From Sycon ciliatum (Eukaryota > Porifera > Calcarea > Leucosolenida > Sycettidae), in NCBI RefSeq assembly GCF_964019385.1, contig NC_088651.1, positions 7,264,329 through 7,328,328 on the forward strand: 64,000 bases of DNA. Direction: 5' to 3'. The notes below the pieces were generated by a model. The model made no database searches. It was not told the DNA's origin and saw only the letters and a program-made list of their open reading frames with translations. A program made the translations under genes and the position numbers. Positions 34,320-44,788 of this stretch are shown piece by piece. The first letter of the stretch is position 1; every line of letters begins with the position of its first letter.

Positions 34320-36471
34320 TGTGTAACCTGCAGTAAATTGCTGTTATCATGCCCTGTACATACAGTGCATGCATGTCCTCCAAAACAAATATTTAATATT
34401 CAGACGTCCACTACAATGCCAGGTTACCACATGCACAGTAGATATTTACATACAAGCAGTTGTGTTTCTCAACGCAATTGTATAGCCGGTGGTAACGCGG
34501 ACGTGCAAACTTTACTTTACAAGCAGGTGTATTCTTGTAATCACTATGCTCGGATACTGAAACCAATCAATTACATGCACATGTTAACATATGAATATCC
34601 ACCTTGCTTCTAGGTATCCTACACATAATCATTGATTCCAGTTTCCAGTTCCTCCATGCCGACAGTTAGATACCCACCACACATCTACCAATACCATACC
34701 TACTGTTATACAGAGATTTCAGAGATTTCCCAGCCATTACTACTAGGCATTACCGGTACTCATGCCATGGTACTAGACGTAGTAGTACTGTAGTAGTATT
34801 ACGTTACGTTAGACTACAACCAGGACAACGACTTGTCGTTGTAGAGCTGAGCCACAATGATTCCCCCCCCGCGATCAGCTAAAACAATGTCTTTGGGGTT
34901 TCGTAAAAAAGTTGAGAAAATTAATGACGAAATGAAAAGAAATGTTTTTTTCGAGCGCGTTCACTCTGCACTTCGTTCATGACTCGAGTGTGGCGATCAT
35001 CTTCTCAAATTTTGTTCAAACACTTGTTTGGCGGTCTAGTTCAAGTAGCTGGCGAGCAAAGACTGACAATGTTCGTATCTAGTGACACTAGCAGCTCGCA
35101 GGGCCAGACGATCGCAGTGCATGGCCCAGGGCCAGGTTTGGTCAGGTGTAAGCAAGTCCGTGGGGGCGGGTCTGCAGAGCGACGCTGGCAATTAATTATT
35201 TGTTGGGATCTCAGTGATGTTGATGTCGACAGCGAAGCTGAATCGTCCCCGTCGTCTCCAGTAGCGAAGAGGCACAAGTTGTTGGCGAGTACATAATCAA
35301 TAGGCGGCGAACCGGCTGCCTTACGACGTTACTTGCCGTTCAGCTCTCATGAGTCGTCTGACGCAGTCTCGAAAGCGCAGGCGACGATCGAAAGTGTCAC
35401 TGCCAGAATCGAAAGAGTATGCAAGTGCAACGCCGCCCAGAGCATCGTGGTGCTTTCCAGGAAGAACTATGTTACTTGGGCCATGCCTTTGAACTGATGT
35501 CGTTGACATGCTCAAGTCTGTGTCAACATCTTTAGTTCCGTTGTATTGTGCTCCGCCGGCGGAGCGCGCGCCACAAAGCCACCAAGTAATAGTTTGTCTC
35601 TTTGTGTCAGACTGCGCGAAAACTGTCATTTTCTATTTCAAAGTACATATTTTGAAAGCGGTGTTTGGAGCACTTGTAGACTACTTTTCTGCCATATATC
35701 ACCTTCAAGAGGTCAAGTAAGGTTCCAAGAACTGTTTTCTGGAGGAAAACAAAATTTGAAAAATTTCACTCTTAGACATGTTCTAGCTGGTTGTGGCCTA
35801 TTATGTAGATCTACATAGAGGTGTCCAGTAGGCAGTAGATCTACTACTGAAGTATTGGACTGACTCTGTAGACGTGTATAAGTACAAATTTTCGTTTGGA
35901 ATTTACTACTTCCGCTATATTCATCGGATATTGACATACAGTACTTTAATATTATTGAACAGACCTCGACCTAAAACCAAATTTAGTACGTAACAAGCCT
36001 GCTGGTGGAGTGATCTAACGACAGATTTCATGAACGAAAATTTGTATACAGTAGTCCGTAGCGGAGAGTCGAGAGTCGAGACCGCTTGACCGCTTGGATA
36101 AAAGACTGTACAGTCGGTCCAACCTACAAGAACTAATTACTTTGTAGTCATGTCCATGATGTTGGGCCGGCCTGCGCAAGCCTATCGCTAGGCTTTCCCT
36201 TCGTAGCGGAAAACAAAAATTTTAATAATTTCATTCAAAGCAACGACCTGATGACTGTGTCACAGCTTGTTGTGTCACTGACTCACTGTGCCTTGGTTTT
36301 CATGATGGTTTTAGGAGGGAGCTGGTGTGTGTGACCTGGTGACAGTCAGGACTACACTACAGACTGTCAGTACTACAGTACAGACACTGAGACAGTACTG
36401 AGTAGACCAGGCAGACGCGTGCTGCAGTCACCAGGTCACGGCGCGGCGGTGGCCAGGTAACAGCACTGCAC
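34320..36471. other. Interval without recognised gene
   Basis: An open frame at 34979-35296 (+) has an Asp/Ser-rich end (DVDVDSEAESSPSSPVAK) but no recognisable domain or splice context. Otherwise nothing supported. Confidence 0.35.
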
Positions 36472-36834
36472 TGTCCCCGGGGAAAATTGCGGAAAAAAAT
36501 CGCAAAAAACGCGGGGAAAAACGCGGCATAATATGGCATAATTTGCGGTGAATTTGCGGTAAATATGGAGTGAATAATATTGATGTGCGGCAATTTTCAG
36601 TGAATATGTAGTGAAATCAATCAGGTACAAGTCTCTGGTGTAAGCACTCGTCATATTTGAGTAAAAAGCCGCCACGATCAGACGTTGCTGACCGAACAGT
36701 GCACTGTGTGTACGTGTAGTGCAACAAAAAAGTTCAAAAAACGCGGGAAAATCGCGGAAAACGCGGTCTTTTAAAAAATCACAAAAAACGCGGAAAAAAA
36801 CGCGGCCGCGGAATCGCAATTTTCCCCGGGGACA
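36472..36834. mobile_element. hAT-like MITE, 363 bp
   Basis: Starts TGTCCCCGGGGAAAATTGCG at 36472 and ends with the exact inverse at 36834. Flanks CACTGCAC and GACTGCAC match at 7 of 8 bases, an 8 bp target-site duplication. Interior rich in AAAAACGCGG. No transposase. Confidence 0.85.
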
Positions 36835-37329
36835 GACTGCACTGCGGACGGAAGCGTTCCTTTGCGCAGGCGATCAAGAGTCTACTCAGAATAGTCTCTG
36901 TATACCAGGTATACAGTCATCGGTCATGTAGACTCTACTAGTCTGTCAGTACTGTACTGAGCTGATGACACAGACTCAGTGACAGTGACCAGGTGACAGT
37001 CTGTACAATCATGTAGATCTTACTGGTAGTAGACCTACGGTGGATGTGACTTCACATAGTCATTCTTTGCGATGTGAGCGCACCGTACCGCTTCGGGGGG
37101 TCGGATTTCAGTTGCCATCACTGTTGTATGTCGTGGAGTGATCTGGAACTGTTACCTGGTTACTGTGTTACGTACAATGTAGTGTAGTGTGTACATGTGT
37201 GCTGAATGCTGATGTAGCCAACCATACAAAGCGTGGTATTGGAGACCGTGTCGTGTGCGCTACGACTCGTGTAGATCTACATCATTCTAATCTACAGACA
37301 GTAGATCTACAATACAGAGTGCACAGTCA

Positions 37330-37920
37330 GTGTAGCCACTCTGTTTTTAGTCTGTAGCATGCAGCGAGGACTGGCGCGCAGTGCAGCTGCATCTTGCATC
37401 CAGCACGCGGATTACCATGATTACACGTACACACTGGCAGGTTATTGTTATGCAGATCGCATTTCAGTAGGTGCCGACATCTCTCCCGGCAATAGCGGCA
37501 GGTTTGTTATTAGAGGCAATGCCGGGAATCATGCCTCATGGTCGTCGTGTTTCCTGTCTCCAGCTAGACTGCAGTGTATCTCATGATGATTCATGAGTCG
37601 CAGTACTGCATCTTCGCTGCAAGTGTTGCCTCGGCGATGCATGATGTTACCTCTGACTCTGAGTGGCTAGAAAATTATTGTCAGAACATGCCAGTTTGCG
37701 GCAAGCGGCGCGCACAGTCCGTAGTAGGTAACGTAATTACCATGATTACGAACGGATGCAGAAGCTCACAATCTCTACGTTTCACTGCCATCACCGTTCA
37801 AGGGGAGAGATACCGTCCTTACCCGTCTACTCCTTATCGACTTGGACCTAGGATAAAAGGTGAGGTCAAAAGATTGCCGTAAACGTACAGCACTCGGCAA
37901 TGCCGCTAATGAGTAATGAG
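37330..37920 (+). repeat. Dispersed repeat, copy 1
   Basis: About 590 bp related, with indels, to 51545-52200. Shared landmarks: CGTGCAGCTGCATCT-like, ATGATTACC/ATGATGGTATT, GACGTTCAAGG-like, CTCCTTATCGACTTGGAC, GTACAGCACTCGGCAATGCC. Flanks of both are rich in GTAGATCTAC. No coding content recognised. Confidence 0.6.
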
Positions 37921-37995
37921 TAATGAGTAATGTTGATTTCATAGCACAATATCAATCAACACTTGCGTGGTTGCCACCAATAATTAATTTTGTCG

Positions 37996-38098
37996 TGTCC
38001 CTCTCCCTTGCATGTCCCTCTCCCTTGCATGTCCCTCTCCCTTGCATGTCCCTCTCCCTTGCATGTCCCTCTCCCTTGCATGTCCCTCTCCCTTGCCT
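37996..38098. repeat. 17 bp minisatellite, 6 copies
   Basis: Perfect tandem copies of GTCCCTCTCCCTTGCAT. Confidence 0.95.
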
Positions 38099-38181
38099 TT
38101 CCTAACTGTCATAAGCGGCTCACTGCTTTGTTATCAACAATGATTAAAAATAAAAAAAGTTTCCATGGAGATAAGAATATT

Positions 38182-39205
38182 AGGGTGCGTTCTTAAATCC
38201 TCTCGGAAAAGTTGGAGACTCTCCAAGCTTTAGAGGTGGTTGAAACTTGGAGATTCCCGCGGTTTGGGATCAGCGCATGCGAACTACGGCTAAAAGCCAC
38301 GTGTTGATCATGAGTGTACGCATTTTTATTGTATTATTATTTATTCTTCTTTTACTAGGGAATTCCCAACAGGCACCAGCTCCTTTTTACAGGGAACCCT
38401 AGCCTAGGTATGATTTGATGGATGAGCGAAATTCAGCTGGTGAACTAGACATGCGGCAAGCCGGTGGAAGTGTATTCCACCTGGCATCGCCCAAATAAGA
38501 AATTGCACTAAAGCCATATCGGGTGTTAGCGGGGGGCAGAACAAGAGCAGCAGAGACTTGGCCACGGGTGGTGGCTGCAGTGTGAGCACCATGGGCGCGC
38601 AGGGTAAAGCGGTCTCGCAGAAGAGGACTAGCAAGTCCATTCAGGCAGCGGAAAACAAATACATAGGTTTTGAAGTTGAGGCGTTTCTCAAGGGCGTACA
38701 AGTTAGTATGACTGTATAGAAGAGTGGTGGGAGTCATTCTATCCAACCAAAACATTCTCTTTAATGCTACGCGGCTGGCAGTAAGAAGCTTGTCATATAG
38801 GGCTTGTGATAAGCAATGAATATATGCAGTGCTGCCAAACTCAAATGTGGACTGAATGATCGATAGAAAAGTCGTTTGCCAAAAATGCTGATATTCTGCT
38901 TTGCATGGACAAATGCTCCGACCTTCCTGTTGACATTTGCACATACTGCATCCACTTGGGTTGAGAAAGACAGATGTTCGTCAACCAGTATTCCTAAGTA
39001 CCGAGCGTAGTATTTCCCTTTTCTAATACGCACATGTGCATACTACGTTAATAACTCAAGATCGCGGCCCCTTTGCCGCTTCATATTGCTTCACATGTGC
39101 AAAATATCTCCAAATTCTTCGAGACCCGTTCTGGAGCTATCCCAGATTCTTCGACTTCTCTTTTCTTCTTCTCCTAGAAGCTAGAGAATATAAGAACGCA
39201 CCCTT
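38182..39205. mobile_element. MITE interrupted by a retrotransposon
   Basis: AGGGTGCGTTCTTA at 38182 and its inverse TAAGAACGCACCCT ending at 39205. Terminal parts with GGAGACTCTCC/GAAGCTAGAGAA flank the retrotransposon fragment at about 38335-39033, so the retroelement landed inside the MITE. Confidence 0.7.
38335..39033 (-). pseudogene. 5'-truncated non-LTR retrotransposon (RT C-terminal part)
   Basis: Two overlapping - strand frames (39033-38767 and 38944-38399) together give YARYLGILVDEHLSFSTQV, KVGAFVHAKQN, FGSTAYIHC, then TYVFVFRCLNGLASPLLRD and a RYGFSAISYLGDARWNTLPP block. This is the post-palm and tail region of CR1/jockey-like reverse transcriptases (YLGV..D..L.W..H; VFK.LNG.AP.YL; RLWNSLP). 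A frameshift near 38900 breaks it. The 3' end at about 38335 is A/T-rich (AATAATA-like), as expected for target-primed integration. The catalytic YADD is absent. Confidence 0.8.
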
Positions 39206-39229
39206 AGTAGCGCAATGAATAGAGCATAA

Positions 39230-40204
39230 AGCCTAGTTCACATTCGACGGAACGCTGACGGTACGGGACGTAAGGGCCTGTCGGGAAGGCTGGGGGTGAG
39301 CTGTAAAATCTTGTACGATTCGTACGACATGACATGGTGCAGTCGTTGCGCCGTTCAATAGCGAACGGCACCAGTCATTGAATGAAGCGGAATCAAGTTC
39401 ACAATACTAGTTTTTCATGAACACCAAAAAAGTAGCTTCGAAAGGTGTGCCATTCAAATAATAGCTCCAGGAAATGATAAAACAGCTCGTCTGTCACGCT
39501 TCTGAACTATCCCTAAATACCATAAGTGACATCAGACATTATCTTGCTAAAATTCAACTCAAGTCGTTTTAGCCATTCTGCGAGTTATCATGGGAAGCGC
39601 AGTGTTCGAAATGCGAAAAATTTCCATGTACGAATCGGGAGTAGTGGGTGCACGACGCCGTCTCCTGTTCACACTCAAAATGCAGCTGTTTTGTACGCTT
39701 GTGTCCCCGTCTACGTCGTCTACGGTATGAAAAGTTGGATCGATCCAACTCTTCTCGTCGCTTTCCGATCCGTACGGCAGTATGGTTGCGTTCCCGTTCC
39801 GGGTGTTCACATGGGACGCCGTCAGACTGCAGGGCTGCCACTTGCTCAGATTTTTCGTAAATCGTCAGATTTTTGATCGCCTGTCCGACAAACCGACCAA
39901 TTTTGTTCCCCAAGAGGGTCAACCGATTATTTTATTTTGAGAGCTTTTTAGTCCAGTTGGCCATTAATTCATAATTGACATGGTTGTAGTGCGTGTGCTG
40001 GACAGTTAAAAATGTGTTCTGGGGCCCCAACAGCAAGCCATTTTTCTAAAAAAATTCACCGCGGTGGCCCTGCCGCCTGCACCCCGCCGGGGGAATCCCC
40101 CGGACCACCACGACAGATTTTTCTCCCTCCAAGTGTGGCAGCCCTGAGACTGTCCCGTTTCCCCTCAATCCTTACGTCGCGCCCCGTCGGATGTGAACTA
40201 GGCT
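39230..40204. mobile_element. Non-autonomous DNA element, 975 bp
   Basis: AGCCTAGTTCACATTCGAC at 39230 and its inverse (one mismatch) ending at 40204. Further inner symmetry, e.g. GACGGTACGGGACGTAAGG with CCTTACGTCGCGCCCCGTC. No transposase frame; overlapping short frames on both strands are not convincing. Confidence 0.75.
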
Positions 40205-40839
40205 AGGCTTAATTGCGCACTCAGTACAAACACCATTAGCAACAACTGCTTGTTCTGTATGTTCCTTTTAATGTTTTAGATGCCATCTCATCAGGAGGAT
40301 TTTCTAGCAAGTCGAAATCATTCGAATACCTCAATAACGCAAATTGCAAAGTGGTAACTTTTAACTTATTTAGCGGGAACAATGAGAGCTGAGAGAAATA
40401 CCAATCAAAACATGGGATGACAAGAAATGAGATAAATTCACAACCAGTTAGTAATCACGCAAACATGAAGGTGAATACTACTGATCTAAATTTACAAATA
40501 TTTTCGGTGTGAACAAATTCTTTTTCTGCTTGTGCAGGACTGTTTAGGTGGTAAAGATGTAGGTCAATTGTAATACACGCAAATATCTTTGACTACGTGA
40601 AGGGGACCATGGAAACCAATCATCAGTACAACGACAAACACTATACTGGAGAAAGCAGAAATTTTCGGTTGGGTTTTATTATTGGTAACTTCGATGCCTC
40701 AGAACTAAATATTGCGACAGAGCCTTCGGCCATATTTCCAATTTATTGCATTCCCAACTCATCACAACCACGCGCTCTTCAGCCGAACCATACAGACACC
40801 AGCAACGACACTTCTGTTGAGAGATAATATTGTTCCACG

Positions 40840-40885
40840 CCTCTAGACAGCTGTTTCGCTCCCTGTCGGAGCTCATCAGTAGAGG
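40840..40885 (-). ncRNA. Type I hammerhead ribozyme
   Basis: Read on the - strand: stem I CCTCTA/TAGAGG, core CTGATGA, stem II GCTCC/GGAGC with loop GACAG, core GAAA, stem III CAG/CTG without a loop, cleavage site GTC. Mirror copy of 41055-41100. A loopless stem III is typical of Penelope-like and retrozyme hammerheads, which are thought to cut as dimers. Confidence 0.85.
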
Positions 40886-41054
40886 ATGATAATGGAGGAA
40901 TGATCATTCTTATGCACCAGATATGGCGCAAGTGCGCGTTTTCCACTTTACCATTTTAGCAGCTTGCATATGCCATTGTTACATGTGGAAAACGCGCACT
41001 TGCGCCATTTCTGGTGCATAAGAATGATCATTCCTCCATTATCATCATTATCAT

Positions 41055-41100
41055 CCTCTACTGATGAGCTCCGACAGGGAGCGAAACAGCTGTCTAGAGG
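41055..41100 (+). ncRNA. Type I hammerhead ribozyme
   Basis: Stem I 41055-41060 (CCTCTA) pairs with 41095-41100 (TAGAGG). Core CTGATGA 41061-41067. Stem II 41068-41072 with 41078-41082. GAAA at 41083-41086. A41086 pairs with T41093, stem III is 41087-41089 with 41090-41092. Predicted cleavage is after C41094. All invariant hammerhead core bases are present. Confidence 0.88.
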
Positions 41101-41113
41101 CGTGGAACAATAT

Positions 41114-41305
41114 TACAGTCAACTTCGCGTATAACGACACTCGGCGGGGCATCAGAAAAGTGTCGTTATTTGCGAAGTGTCGTTATACCCGAAGTCTCAT
41201 TATATGTATTACAATTGGATGGGACTTTGCTCTGGGCATGGAAATTCTGTCGTTATTCGCGAATTGTCGTTATATCCGCAGTCGTTATTGGCGAAGTTGA
41301 CTGTA
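41114..41305. mobile_element. MITE, 192 bp, nested in the ribozyme palindrome
   Basis: Starts TACAGTCAACTTCGCGTATA and ends with the inverse of TACAGTCAACTTCGC; TGTCGTTAT motifs repeat inside. It interrupts the right arm exactly between parts that are continuous in the left arm (boundary near 40825), so it is younger than the palindrome. TA target. Confidence 0.88.
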
Positions 41306-41467
41306 TCTCTCAACGGAAGTGCCGTTGCTGGTGTCTGTAGGGTTCGGCTGAAGAGCGTGTGGTTGTGATGAGTTGGGAATGCAATGACTTCAATGCCGAC
41401 ATTTTTTACCTAAAATAAAACGCACTGAAAATTTCAGTACTATAGTCCGTTTCAAAAAGATTAGTAA

Positions 41468-42373
41468 TCAGGTTCTGGTCGTGCCAAGGCGGAGGTGAGG
41501 ATAACAGCACGGAATGCTGTCAAAGCCCAAGCCCTGCTGCTCCGCTCCAGTGTGCCGGAGGCCAAGCAGCGTGTAATCGACCTGGCTGCGGAGAAGGGCT
41601 CTTCCAGTTGTCTGACCTGCAGGCCCTTGAAGCGCCATGGATTTGCCCTCTCCAAAGCGGAGTTTCGCGATGGAGTGCACCTAAGATACAACTGGCAACC
41701 ACAGCGCATGCCATCAGGGTGCGTTTGTGGAAGCCAGTTTACTGTGGCCCATGCCCTCTCATGCCCCACCGGCGGTTACCCTACCATCAGGCATAACGAG
41801 ATCCGCGATGTGACCGCTGGTTTCTTGAAGCGTGTTGCCACCAACGTATCTGTAGAGCCTCATCTGGAGCCCCTGAGTGGGGAGCAGCTGCGTTATCGCA
41901 CCGCCATCCGCGACGACCAGGCTCGCTTGGACGTAGCAGCAAATGGAGTGTGGGGAGGGCGGTTCGAACGCACCTTCTTCGACGTCCGGGTGTTCAACCC
42001 TTTTGCGTCTTCGAACCAGTCCTCCTCCATTTCTGCCACCTACGTTCGCCATGAGAAAGCGAAGAAGAGATCGTATGAAGAGAGGCTGCGGGAGATCGAG
42101 CATGCTTCATTTGTCCCGTTGGTCTTCTCGACAACCGGTGGCATGGGCAAGCAATCTGCCTCGCTTTACAAGCGAATTGCATCTCTCATTGCTGAGAAAA
42201 GCAGCGAACCGTATTCGGTTGTTATGTCATTCATCCGCTGCCGCCTTAGCTTTGTGTTGCTCAGAGCGAGTGTCATGTGCCTGCGTGGTAGCCGCTCTGT
42301 TTTCGCTGAACATGCACCTGTCTCTTCTTCTGCCTCCCTAGTTGCTGCCGAAGCTGGCACTTCCCGTCATTAA
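41468..42373 (+). pseudogene. Retroelement C-terminal domain: CCHC finger plus restriction-like endonuclease
   Basis: Open frame of about 300 codons (stop at 42371-42373; stop-bounded start near 41468, no convincing ATG). Counting from 41495: Cys76, Cys78, His86, Cys90 (CVCG ... HALSC), RHNEIRD at 99-105, RLDVA with Asp146, and FFDVRVFNP with Asp163. A CCHC finger, then RHN, then a PD-(D/E)xK-like D ... DVRV arrangement matches the restriction-like endonuclease region of R2/NeSL-type non-LTR elements. The same wording (GGRFER.FFDVRVFNP, SFTPLVFSTTGGMG) recurs in many sponge and cnidarian repeat proteins. No RT upstream: 5'-truncated copy. This frame is intact, so the copy is fairly young. Confidence 0.75.
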
Positions 42374-42806
42374 TTTTATAGTCTTTAGTTCTTTAATATT
42401 ATTATTTGCCATGGCGACCCCCGTAAGCCCAAATAGCTGGCAGGGCAGGGTTGTGCCTTTTTTCTTTTACTTCACAGGTGTAGCATTTTATCAGTCATTA
42501 CGTATGATTTATACAGTGGCAGTACCAGGCGTGGGCCATCCCCTGGATTATCAAAATGGGTGCCTTATCATTTTTTTCTGTTTTTACACTATCTGTATCA
42601 TGTAAAAAATTATTCGAATGCCAAAAAGAAAATCAGAGAGAAAAAAAAGGTTCTGGTCGTGAGAAGAAGTAGCGACGACCCGGCCATTATGGAATCCAAT
42701 ACACCACACCACCGCATTGCGCTCTTGGCCGATCCAATCTCTGCACTCACATCACCATCACCACAGCGAGGACAATTCGGGTATATATAGTGATATTGAC
42801 AATGAC
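42374..42806. other. Probable 3' region of the retroelement and flank
   Basis: A/T-rich sequence after the stop codon with no recognised gene; short frames here are not supported. A TATATATA stretch lies at 42781-42790. Confidence 0.3.
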
Positions 42807-42850
42807 CCTCCAGACAGCTGTTTCGCTCCTCCTGAGCTCATCAGCGGAGG
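42807..42850 (-). ncRNA. Type I hammerhead ribozyme
   Basis: On the - strand: stem I CCTCCG (42850-42845) with TGGAGG (42812-42807), core CTGATGA (42844-42838), stem II GCTC/GAGC with loop AGGAG, GAAA, loopless stem III CAG/CTG, cleavage after C42813. Same design as 41055-41100, with a compensating change of stem I from CCTCTA/TAGAGG to CCTCCG/TGGAGG. Confidence 0.85.
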
Positions 42851-43386
42851 AATATGATGTTGAATGAAAGAATAATAAGAATTGACGATCTTTATAGGGC
42901 TAAATTGGTGCTATTGCGCTCATTCTGCATAGAAACGTGGCATACCCTAAGTGACAAAAGTGATAACAAGGTCAGGTGATAACGACACGCGCTCCTGTCT
43001 GGGACAGGAACATGTAGCACACCTCGTCGTTCGTTCCCCGTCACGTCACTATGGGACAAGTACAGTCAGCCTCAGTATCTTTGTTTTTGTGGCACATGCG
43101 ATAACTAACTTTACTGGTGCTAGACTGACTGCTGTTTTTTGCGCCCCCCCCCCCCCTTTTCAGACGTGCTAGTTGTTGCGCATGCGTGGACTATGTGGAG
43201 CATGCGCTGTAAGAGTAATGTTGGTGTGTACTTTATTTTCATATTGCAATTGAAAGGAACTATAAAGTCAATATGCAAGGGAAACAAATTGAAAATAAGC
43301 TTTTGGAGCCATCAACAGGGACATGTACATGATTGTACATGTATGATGATTAGTGATTACTGTACAATCATGGACAACCACAATGT
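42851..43386. other. Interval without recognised gene
   Basis: Poly-C run at 43144-43157; a short GTACATGATTGTACATGTA palindrome near 43323-43342. Nothing else supported. Confidence 0.35.
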
Positions 43387-43855
43387 GCGAGTTCATTAGA
43401 GAAATGTGCCTCTTTTTCTTGGTGCACATCCCTATGTCCAGCTATACAACGAGATGAGGATGGTCATTGTCAGTTTCTGGGCTGCGAACAGGCAGAAAGG
43501 TGAGAATATGTCAAATTTTCACCATTTGTGCCCACCTTTCAATTTCAATGTACCCCTCTATAACACGACCCGGCTGTATTGTCAGTGGTCGAATTGATTT
43601 GATTTTTGGTTTGCTTGTAGGCCGCTGTCACTCACATTCGGTGTCCTGGAATTGTTTAGTGGCAAATTGAAGAATCACGGGCAAAAAGCCCCAAACTTGG
43701 AGATAGGCTATTTTTCAGGTTTCAGCAGCCCTGGTCGAGTTCGTTAGAGAAATGTGGCTCTTTTTCCTGGTGCACATCCCTATGTCCAGCTATACAACGA
43801 GATGAGGATGGTGATTGTCAGTTTCTGAGCTGCTAATGGGCACAAAGGTGAGAAA
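43387..43855 (-). repeat. Isolated, diverged copy (about 1.3 units) of the 367 bp satellite
   Basis: Same order of landmarks as the array at 54505-64000: AGAGAAATGTGGCTCTTTTT, CTATGTCCAGCTA, ACGAGATGAGGATGGTCATT, GATTTTTGGTTTGCTTGTAG, AAAAGCCCCAAACTT. It lies about 11 kb from the array and directly beside the retroelement at 43858. Confidence 0.85.
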
Positions 43856-43857
43856 AA

Positions 43858-44165
43858 TGTCTCTTCTCTGCGTTTGACGTCACAGTATAAGAATTAGCAG
43901 AGAAGTAGTGTTCTCTGTCCACCCGGGAACGGGTATGAGGGAGCACGGTGTGGGATAAAAGGATGTGATGAGCGCATGGTCGGCCTCTTTTTTCTTTGTA
44001 CGGAGAGTTGAGTGAGAGTGAAATTTTTTTTGAAAGTTGTTTTGGTTGGGAGAAGAATGTCGAGGTCGAGAAGTGTGTCGTGTAGTGGTAGTGAGAGTGA
44101 AGGGTATGACGAGGAGAGTCGGAGGATGAGAGAGATGGCTGTGCGATTGGAGACGTTGTTCTGGA
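43858..44165 (+). repeat. Partial copy of the DIRS-like element 5' region
   Basis: About 300 bp matching 44588-44900 (CTTCTCTGCGTTTGACGTCA ... GAGAGTTGAGTGAGAGTGAA ... GTCGAGGTCGAGAAGTGTGT). It includes the start of ORF1 and then breaks off at about 44165. A direct repeat of the 5' end, either a tandem partial insertion or a pseudo-LTR. Confidence 0.8.
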
Positions 44166-44260
44166 AGGACAACTCCCGACACATCAATGGGAGACAAATA
44201 TCTCCCGGCACAACTAAGGCACAGTAGTTAATTAATATTTATAATTCATACTATTAGAAT

Positions 44261-44324
44261 AACATTGATGAGACCTGACCGGTTTCTGCACGTAGAGTGC
44301 TTCATCAGAGAAATGAAAAATGTT
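44261..44324 (-). ncRNA. Type I hammerhead ribozyme, second family
   Basis: On the - strand: outer stem I AACATT (44324-44319) with AATGTT (44266-44261), an internal loop, inner stem I 3 bp (one G-U), core CTGATGA (44308-44302), stem II GCAC/GTGC with loop TCTAC, GAAA (44286-44283), stem III CC/GG, cleavage after C44277 (GGTC). Bipartite stem I with an internal loop is typical of natural, fast-cleaving hammerheads. It sits between the two copies of the DIRS-like 5' region but in the opposite orientation, so it probably belongs to a separate Penelope-like insertion. Confidence 0.85.
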
Positions 44325-44788
44325 GTCTCGACTATAGCTTGTATACACAGCAAAAGAAATCAACAGATGCAGTAAAAGGTGCAAGAGATGCAATGCAGTT
44401 GCCACCATAGAGGTGTTAAGCAACAATTTGAGAGCGAAAAAGCGCAATGCTGCTATAGGGTTCTACTGTAGAGTTCATAAACCGCAGAGTTAAATTGCAT
44501 AATCCAGGAAAGGTGCATGAACTGCAGGTAAGGTTAAAAGAAACTTCTGGAACCAACCAAAAATACAACTTTTTAGCTTGTGAGAAATATGTCACTTCTC
44601 TGCGTTTGACGTCACAGTATCAGAATTAGCAGAGAAGTAGTGTTCTCTGTCCAGCCGGGAACGGGTATGAGGGAGCACGGTGTGGGATAAAAGGAGGTGA
44701 CGAGTGCAGGGTCGGCCTCTTTTGTCTTGGTGTGGAGAGTTGAGTGAGAGTGAAATTTATTTTGAAAGTTGTTTTGGTTAGGAGAAGA

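Larger units (their letters stand above)
40745..41385. mobile_element. Large palindrome with two mirror-image hammerhead ribozymes
   Basis: Left arm 40745-40957 is the near-perfect reverse complement of 40985-41113 plus 41306-41385; the right arm is split by a 192 bp MITE. The inner 27 bp are unpaired. Each arm holds one hammerhead ribozyme (40840-40885 on the - strand, 41055-41100 on the + strand). Outer arm parts share CATTCCCAACTCATCACAAC and ACACCAGCAACG. Such an arrangement would arise from head-to-head joining of two copies of a ribozyme-bearing retroelement end (Penelope-like element or retrozyme); this origin is inference. Confidence 0.75.

Noticed and set aside
34979..35296. 105-codon + strand frame with an acidic Ser-rich end
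   Set aside because: No domain, no splice context and no homologue recognised.
39526..39922. Overlapping frames of 116-117 codons on both strands
   Set aside because: They lie inside a non-autonomous DNA element (39230-40204) and resemble no transposase.
42342..42605. 87-codon hydrophobic frame after the endonuclease-like frame
   Set aside because: A/T-rich 3' flank with phenylalanine-rich low complexity; no supporting evidence.
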